Assembly: GCA_016763915.1 (NCBI GenBank)
Contig: JAESSX010000347.1
Coordinates: 1 to 5,255 of the forward strand
Direction of reading: 5' to 3'
Length of the DNA stretch: 5,255 nt
Origin: Rhodospirillales bacterium
GTDB lineage: Bacteria; Pseudomonadota; Alphaproteobacteria; Rhodospirillales_A; Casp-alpha2
The notes beneath the pieces were generated by a model. That model had not been told where the DNA came from. It made no database searches and saw only the letters and a program-made list of their open reading frames with translations. This document shows, in pieces, positions 3,716 to 5,255 of this stretch (position 1 is the stretch's first letter; the number at the start of each line of letters is the position of its first letter). The position numbers and the translations under genes are program-made.

Positions 3716-5255
3716 ATGAAATTCCCCTATTCCTGGCTCAAGGAACATCTCGACACCACGGCCTCGCTCGACGAGGTGGTGGAACGCCTGACCATGATCG
3801 GGCTCGAGATCGACAAGGTCCATGATCGGGCGAAAGACCTGGAGGGCTTCGTCGTCGGCCATGTGGTGGCGGCGGAAAAACACCCCGATGCCGACGAGCT
3901 GACGGTGTGCCGGGTGGACAATGGCACGGAAACGGTCGAGGTCGTTTGCGGCGCGCCCAACGCGCGGGCCGGGCTAAGGGGCGTGTTTGCTCCGTCCGGG
4001 TCCACCATTCCAGGCACCGGCATAACCCTTAAACCCACCGAAATCCGCGGCGTCGTGTCCAACGGCATGTTGCTGTCGGAACGCGAAGTCAACCTCAGCG
4101 ACGACCACGACGGTATCATCGAACTGCCCGACGACGCCAAGCCGGGTACGCCCGCCGCCGACGCCATGGGGCTGTCCGACCCGGTCATTGAAATCGGGAT
4201 TACGCCCAACCGGGGCGATTGTCTGGGCGTGCGCGGCGTCGCCCGCGACCTGGCCGCCGCCGGGGTCGGGACGCTGAAGCCGCTGGACTGCGATAGCGTG
4301 CCGGGAACCTTCGAAAGCCCGATCGGGGTGAACCTGGATTTCAAGGCGGGTACGGAAAATGCGTGTCCCTATTTCGTCGGCCGGTATATCCGAGGCGTCA
4401 AAAACGCGGAAAGTCCGAAATGGCTTAAAGACAAACTCCTGGCCGTGGGTCTGCGCCCCATTTCGGCGCTGGTCGACATCACCAACCTGATGACCATGGA
4501 CTTAGGGAGGCCGCTGCATGTTTTCGACGCGGCCAGGGTTGCGGGCGACCTAAACGTACGGTTGTCGGAAAAAGGCGAAAAACTCAAAGCCCTGGATGGC
4601 AGGGAATATGTGTTGGACGGCGGAATGACGGTCATCGCCGACGACAATGCGCCCGAGGCGCTTGGCGGCGTCATCGGCGGCGAGGCGTCGGGATGCACGG
4701 ACAGCACCGTCGATGTGTTTGTGGAATCGGCCTTTTTCGATCCCATCCGCACGGCGATGACCGGGCGCAAGCTGAATGTCATGTCCGACGCCCGCTATCG
4801 GTTTGAGCGCGGCGTCGATCCGGCGTTTCTGGTCGATGGAATGGAAATCGCGACCCGGTTGATCCTGGACCTGTGCGGCGGAGAGCCTTCGGAACTGGTG
4901 ATCGCCGGGGCCGAGCCGGACCGCCAACACGACATCACGCTCCGCCTTGGCCGGATTAAAAGTTTCGGCGGCCTGGAACTGGCCACAACCAAGGTCGTGG
5001 ACATCCTGTCGGTGCTTGGGTTCGAGTCCAGGGAAACCAAGGGGGAAGACGGTGCGGCGTTGAGCGTGTCTATACCGTCCTGGCGCTCCGACATCGTCGG
5101 CGAGGCCTGCCTGGTCGAAGAAGTCGTCCGCATTCACGGCTACGACACTATCCCCGCCGTGCCGATGGACCTGGACAGCAACCTGCCATCGCCGGCCCTG
5201 AATGCTTCGCAACGCCGCCGCGCCATGGCCCGGCGTTTGTTGGCCGGACGCGGCC
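3716..5255 (+). CDS. pheT: Phenylalanyl-tRNA synthetase beta subunit, N-terminal part (3' end outside window)
   Basis: Structural, tRNA-binding and editing subunit of PheRS. The frame is open from ATG at 3716 to the window end, giving 513 residues of the usual 800 or so. It begins MKFPYSWLKEHLD, the standard PheT N-terminus. The EMAP-like tRNA-binding OB domain spans about 40-150 (VVGHVVAAEKHPDADELTVCRVD, VVCGAPNARAG, EIRGVVSNGMLLSERE). The B3/B4 editing domain spans about 210-380, with DITNLMTMDLGRPLHVFD at 254-271, LGGVIGGEASG at 316-326 and TGRKLNVMSDARYRFERGVDP at 349-369. The B5 domain follows at about 400-480, with PSWRSDIVGEACLVEEVVRIHGYD. The Asp normally found in the B5 metal site is Cys465. 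The core-like and FDX-ACB domains lie downstream. The gene starts 3 nt after the pheS stop, so the pair is one operon with probable translational coupling. Confidence 0.96.
   Translation, partial: MKFPYSWLKEHLDTTASLDEVVERLTMIGLEIDKVHDRAKDLEGFVVGHVVAAEKHPDADELTVCRVDNGTETVEVVCGAPNARAGLRGVFAPSGSTIPGTGITLKPTEIRGVVSNGMLLSEREVNLSDDHDGIIELPDDAKPGTPAADAMGLSDPVIEIGITPNRGDCLGVRGVARDLAAAGVGTLKPLDCDSVPGTFESPIGVNLDFKAGTENACPYFVGRYIRGVKNAESPKWLKDKLLAVGLRPISALVDITNLMTMDLGRPLHVFDAARVAGDLNVRLSEKGEKLKALDGREYVLDGGMTVIADDNAPEALGGVIGGEASGCTDSTVDVFVESAFFDPIRTAMTGRKLNVMSDARYRFERGVDPAFLVDGMEIATRLILDLCGGEPSELVIAGAEPDRQHDITLRLGRIKSFGGLELATTKVVDILSVLGFESRETKGEDGAALSVSIPSWRSDIVGEACLVEEVVRIHGYDTIPAVPMDLDSNLPSPALNASQRRRAMARRLLAGRG

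Noticed and set aside
3014..3883. 289-codon open frame on the minus strand across pheS and the start of pheT
   Set aside because: It lies wholly opposite well-supported coding sequence, has no recognisable domain, and arises from the codon bias of GC-rich genes. The minus-strand frames at 3727-4344, 4369-4782 and 4550-5212 opposite pheT are rejected for the same reason.
1..5255. An undescribed defence, mobile or biosynthetic system
   Set aside because: Every coding stretch belongs to a universally conserved translation gene in a familiar order, with uniform composition and no sign of insertion.

Overview
The window is a translation-apparatus cluster, all on the plus strand, in the order thrS (3' part) - infC - rpmI - rplT - pheS - pheT (5' part). 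This is the classical proteobacterial order around IF3, L35, L20 and the two PheRS subunits. Moderately high GC, the wording of the proteins (for example the roughly 10-residue insertion in PheS around residues 267-281 and the IF3 N-terminus beginning ARRPFNQAP) and the order with thrS still attached suggest an alphaproteobacterium, perhaps of the Rhodospirillales. That placement is inference from remembered family sequences, not from a search.

Layout: bases 1-1184 encode the catalytic core and anticodon-binding domain of threonyl-tRNA synthetase; the N-terminal TGS and editing domains lie upstream of the window. A 92-nt gap with a small inverted repeat leads to infC (1277-1813), which starts at a rare AUA codon behind a good Shine-Dalgarno. 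A 159-nt gap (1814-1972) then holds three consecutive RNA stem-loops and a possible promoter, before rpmI (1973-2170) and rplT (2186-2551). Between rplT and pheS is a strong intrinsic terminator (2583-2622) whose U-tract ends only 19 nt before the pheS start codon. pheS (2642-3712) and pheT (3716 to the window end) are separated by 3 nt.

The genes supply charged tRNA-Thr and tRNA-Phe, the initiation factor that proofreads start codons, and two proteins of the large ribosomal subunit. The sequence shows three places where expression could be adjusted: the AUA start of infC (IF3 discriminates against such codons), the structured leader before rpmI (a candidate site for L20-type autogenous control), and the terminator before pheS, whose 5' arm can pair instead with the end of the rplT coding region. 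I found no Phe-rich leader peptide, so if the terminator is an attenuator it does not look like the E. coli pheM type.

I see no new gene system, mobile element, CRISPR array, tRNA or rRNA. The interesting material is regulatory and lies in the intergenic gaps, together with a few substitutions at conserved positions of the synthetases, the clearest being a Cys in place of a metal-ligand Asp in PheT. No stretch longer than 300 bases lacks a gene.
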